Shown in pieces: positions 6,574 to 8,619 of a stretch of 8,619 bases of DNA. The notes below the pieces were generated by a model that worked only from the letters and a program-made list of their open reading frames with translations, was not told the DNA's origin and did not search any database. The stretch's first letter is position 1. Each line of letters opens with the position of its first letter. The DNA is from Candidatus Rokuibacteriota bacterium (GTDB lineage Bacteria > JAUVQV01). A program made the position numbers and the translations under genes. The stretch spans positions 1 to 8,619 of the forward strand of contig JAUWCW010000073.1 of the NCBI GenBank assembly GCA_030609125.1, written 5' to 3'.

Positions 6574-8619
6574 CTAAAGGCCCCGCCCGGCTCTCAGCGC
6601 CCAGAGGGTGAGGGCCGCCGCCGTGAGCCAGAGGAGGGGGAAGCCGAACGTCACAGCCAGAAGGTGCGAGGCCGCCCAGGAGAGCGCGGCCCCGTAGGCG
6701 GCGGCGCCCATGAAAACGGGGCCGGCCCCGGGAAATACCGTGACGGAGGCCTTCAGGGCGCCTCCGACCGCCGCTCCGGCAATCGCCCCCGCACCGAAGA
6801 CCAGGGCGCCGACGAGAACTGTCCAGACTCCGGGGCCCGCGGGCAGAAGCATCTTTCCCAGCGGGTACCCCACGACGCCGAAGAGACCGGTAAGTGCCGC
6901 TAGTCGCAGCAGCGCCCCGCCCCTTCGACCTGCTGACACTCTCACGGCCCACCAGCCCGCTCCGGCGCCGATGAAGGCGAGGCCCGCCGCCCACCCCGGA
7001 CTGCCTGGAAAGGGTTCGAACCAGCGGGAGTAACCCAGAAGGGCACGCAGACAGGCGGCGGCGGCCAGGCCGGAGAGAAAGAGAAGACCCCACGCGGGGA
7101 GCGCGTGCCGGGCAAGTCCCGTGCGGTGCTGATAGACGCCGAGGGGAAGAAGTACGGCCACGGGGACGAGAGCGATCCCGAGCAGAAGGACAGCCCAGAA
7201 GATGCGGTCGCCGGGGGGGACGAACTGCAGCGTCCAGTCCCCCGAGAGCCGCCCCTTCTCCTCCGGCAGCGGGGGGCCGGTGGGGCTTATCATCAGCCTC
7301 TCGAAGTGCTCGAAGAAGGGACGATCGTCCCTGGCGGGAGAGAGATCCTGGGGGCTGGAGAAGTAGTACCCTTCGCGGCGCTCGCCGCGGACGAGGCTGA
7401 AATAGAGATTCCACTTTCTCACCGTCAGGGGGCCGTAGAAGATCTCGTCGCCTGTCTTCCCGACCACAAAGCGGAGACGGTCCATGTCCCTGTCACTGAA
7501 GCCCGACGGCCGGTAGTAGAGGTCCGAAACGAGACGGCCCTTCCTGCCCACCACGACCACCCGTTCCGAGAACGCACCCCCACCCTCGTCGCCGACGGCT
7601 TCCCTCAGGGTGCTGACGACCCTGCCGTTGCCGGGACGACGGACCACGAGCAGCCCCCGGGGGGCAAGGTGCCCGGCATAGCTCCGGAAAGCCTCCTCCG
7701 TGTAACGGTAGTCCTCCTCAAAGGCGAGGGCACCGGAGACGTACGCTGTGGGAGAGGCGGCAGCCAGGACAATGACGTCGTACCGCTTCCCCGTCCTCTC
7801 CAGAAACCAGCGCGGGTTCTCGACGAGTACAGCCGCCCTCCCCTCCGCCCGGGCTGTTTTCAGCTCCGGCCACAGTTCCACCACCTTTGACGCAACGGCA
7901 CCGTCGGGCTCGACGATCGTCAGGCTCACCCGTTTCTTCCTCAGGAAGACTTGCAGAACCTTTCCCTCCGGGAAGCCGACGGCCAGGACATCGAGGGAGT
8001 CGTCCTCCCCGCGGGAAACGGGAACTGCCAATCTCATTCTCCGTCCGGGACGGACAACCTCCTCACGAAGCCCTCCGTTGACACTCAGCAGCGACCTTCC
8101 CGTTTCGTGCGTCGCCGACTCGACCCGTGACGGGCCGCACCAGACGGCCTCCCCGCGACTCCATCCCCGGGCCTCATCGGCCCCCGCCGGTGCGACGGCT
8201 TGTGTCTCAAAGGGCGTCACCGCCGGCGCCGCCAGCAAGGCGGCGGCAGCGATGAAAACAAGAGCCGCCGCGCGGGAGCGCGGCGTCCTCTCTCTGCCGC
8301 CGGCGAGAACGGCCGGCAGCGTGCCGAGAACAATCCCCGCAGCGGCAACGATCCGGGGGTGCAGGCAGGAAAACACCGACGCCGTTACCAGACCGGCCCC
8401 CAGTGCCGCCAGGAAGATTGCCGCTGAGCGAGCGTTTTCAGGTTCCTCTTCCCGGGCACAGAGGGCTGCGGCCGTAACAGCCGCCGGAACACCGAGGAGA
8501 AAGGCGAAAAAAGCCGTCACCGCCGCTCCCGGGGAGGCAGCGGGCCAGACGGAGACGCCCCCGAAGACCGCCAGGGCCGCAGCCGCGCACAGTCCCCAGA
8601 GCAGATGGACCCCCACGGC
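6574..8619 (-). CDS. Polytopic membrane protein with spermidine-synthase-like domain (N-terminus cut by window edge)
   Basis: At least 680 residues are visible. The frame is still open at the right edge, so the GTG at 8616 may not be the true start. About five hydrophobic segments (near 4-22, 31-53, 64-84, 88-106, 116-133) precede a soluble region of roughly 150-465. Six or seven more (about 471-492, 507-526, 541-558, 568-588, 596-618, 635-674) close the protein. The soluble part resembles the SAM-binding Rossmann fold of membrane-fused SpeE-like proteins: DVLAVGFPEGKVLQ (209-222), VEPD (235-238), ENPRWFLERTGKRYDVIVL (266-284), FEEDYRYTEEAFRSYAGHL (299-317) and a later DDRPFFEHF (430-438). 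The usual glycine-rich GxGxG loop is absent, and an Asn (N267) stands where an acidic residue is usual, so aminopropyl transfer is doubtful. It leads the cluster with the DUF457-type and GT2 genes; the substrate is unknown. Confidence 0.8.
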   Translation of the reverse strand, partial: AVGVHLLWGLCAAAALAVFGGVSVWPAASPGAAVTAFFAFLLGVPAAVTAAALCAREEEPENARSAAIFLAALGAGLVTASVFSCLHPRIVAAAGIVLGTLPAVLAGGRERTPRSRAAALVFIAAAALLAAPAVTPFETQAVAPAGADEARGWSRGEAVWCGPSRVESATHETGRSLLSVNGGLREEVVRPGRRMRLAVPVSRGEDDSLDVLAVGFPEGKVLQVFLRKKRVSLTIVEPDGAVASKVVELWPELKTARAEGRAAVLVENPRWFLERTGKRYDVIVLAAASPTAYVSGALAFEEDYRYTEEAFRSYAGHLAPRGLLVVRRPGNGRVVSTLREAVGDEGGGAFSERVVVVGRKGRLVSDLYYRPSGFSDRDMDRLRFVVGKTGDEIFYGPLTVRKWNLYFSLVRGERREGYYFSSPQDLSPARDDRPFFEHFERLMISPTGPPLPEEKGRLSGDWTLQFVPPGDRIFWAVLLLGIALVPVAVLLPLGVYQHRTGLARHALPAWGLLFLSGLAAAACLRALLGYSRWFEPFPGSPGWAAGLAFIGAGAGWWAVRVSAGRRGGALLRLAALTGLFGVVGYPLGKMLLPAGPGVWTVLVGALVFGAGAIAGAAVGGALKASVTVFPGAGPVFMGAAAYGAALSWAASHLLAVTFGFPLLWLTAAALTLWALRAGRGL

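Noticed and set aside
6566-7414. Upstream part of the frame containing the DUF457-type gene
   Set aside because: This stretch is Arg/Pro/Ser-rich out-of-frame translation of the SpeE-like gene. The family's N-terminal motif begins at the GTG at 6565.

Overview
The window is about 8.6 kb of GC-rich chromosomal DNA. By hand count the left 360 bases are roughly 53% GC, and sampled stretches of the main genes run from about 60 to 70%. Six genes on the minus strand fill almost everything from 439 to the right edge, and a small plus-strand gene fragment lies at the left edge, tail to tail with them. Shine-Dalgarno sites, ATG/GTG starts and short gene spacing mark a bacterium. The AlaRS and HisRS sequences, the Cys-rich insert in AlaRS and the gene mix suggest a deltaproteobacterium-like lineage (Desulfobacterota or a relative), but no marker here fixes the taxon.

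Right half (8619 down to 5003, minus strand): an envelope-type cluster. It holds a large polytopic membrane protein with a central spermidine-synthase-like Rossmann domain (cut by the window edge), a small membrane-bound DUF457/YdjM-type protein, and a GT2 polyprenyl-phosphate glycosyltransferase of the DPM1/ArnC/GtrB type. Gaps are 8 and 33 bases, so the three are probably co-transcribed.

Middle (5006 to 4776): a 227-base gap between the glycosyltransferase and hisS. It contains an 80-base element with 20-base inverted arms (18 of 20 matching, including 14 consecutive) whose outer end contains the stop codon of the glycosyltransferase gene. It is followed by a 7-bp GC-rich hairpin and then a hairpin that buries the hisS Shine-Dalgarno site. 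That site sits 22 bases from the best ATG but 4 bases from an in-frame ATA.

Left half (4775 down to 439, minus strand): hisS, alaS and a small MORN-type lipoprotein gene, spaced 25 and 19 bases apart, form a translation operon with a lipoprotein tail. HisRS and AlaRS charge tRNA-His and tRNA-Ala. Why the lipoprotein travels with them is not evident.

Left edge (1 to 438): the C-terminal end of a DUF6788-like protein on the plus strand, then about 245 non-coding bases of lower GC with a nested inverted repeat. Composition and gene type suggest accessory or mobile-element-associated DNA abutting the conserved operon. I found no rRNA, tRNA, CRISPR array or intact insertion sequence, and no complete novel system. 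The most unusual items are the inverted-repeat element at 4927-5006, the hisS leader, and the degenerate spermidine-synthase-like membrane protein.
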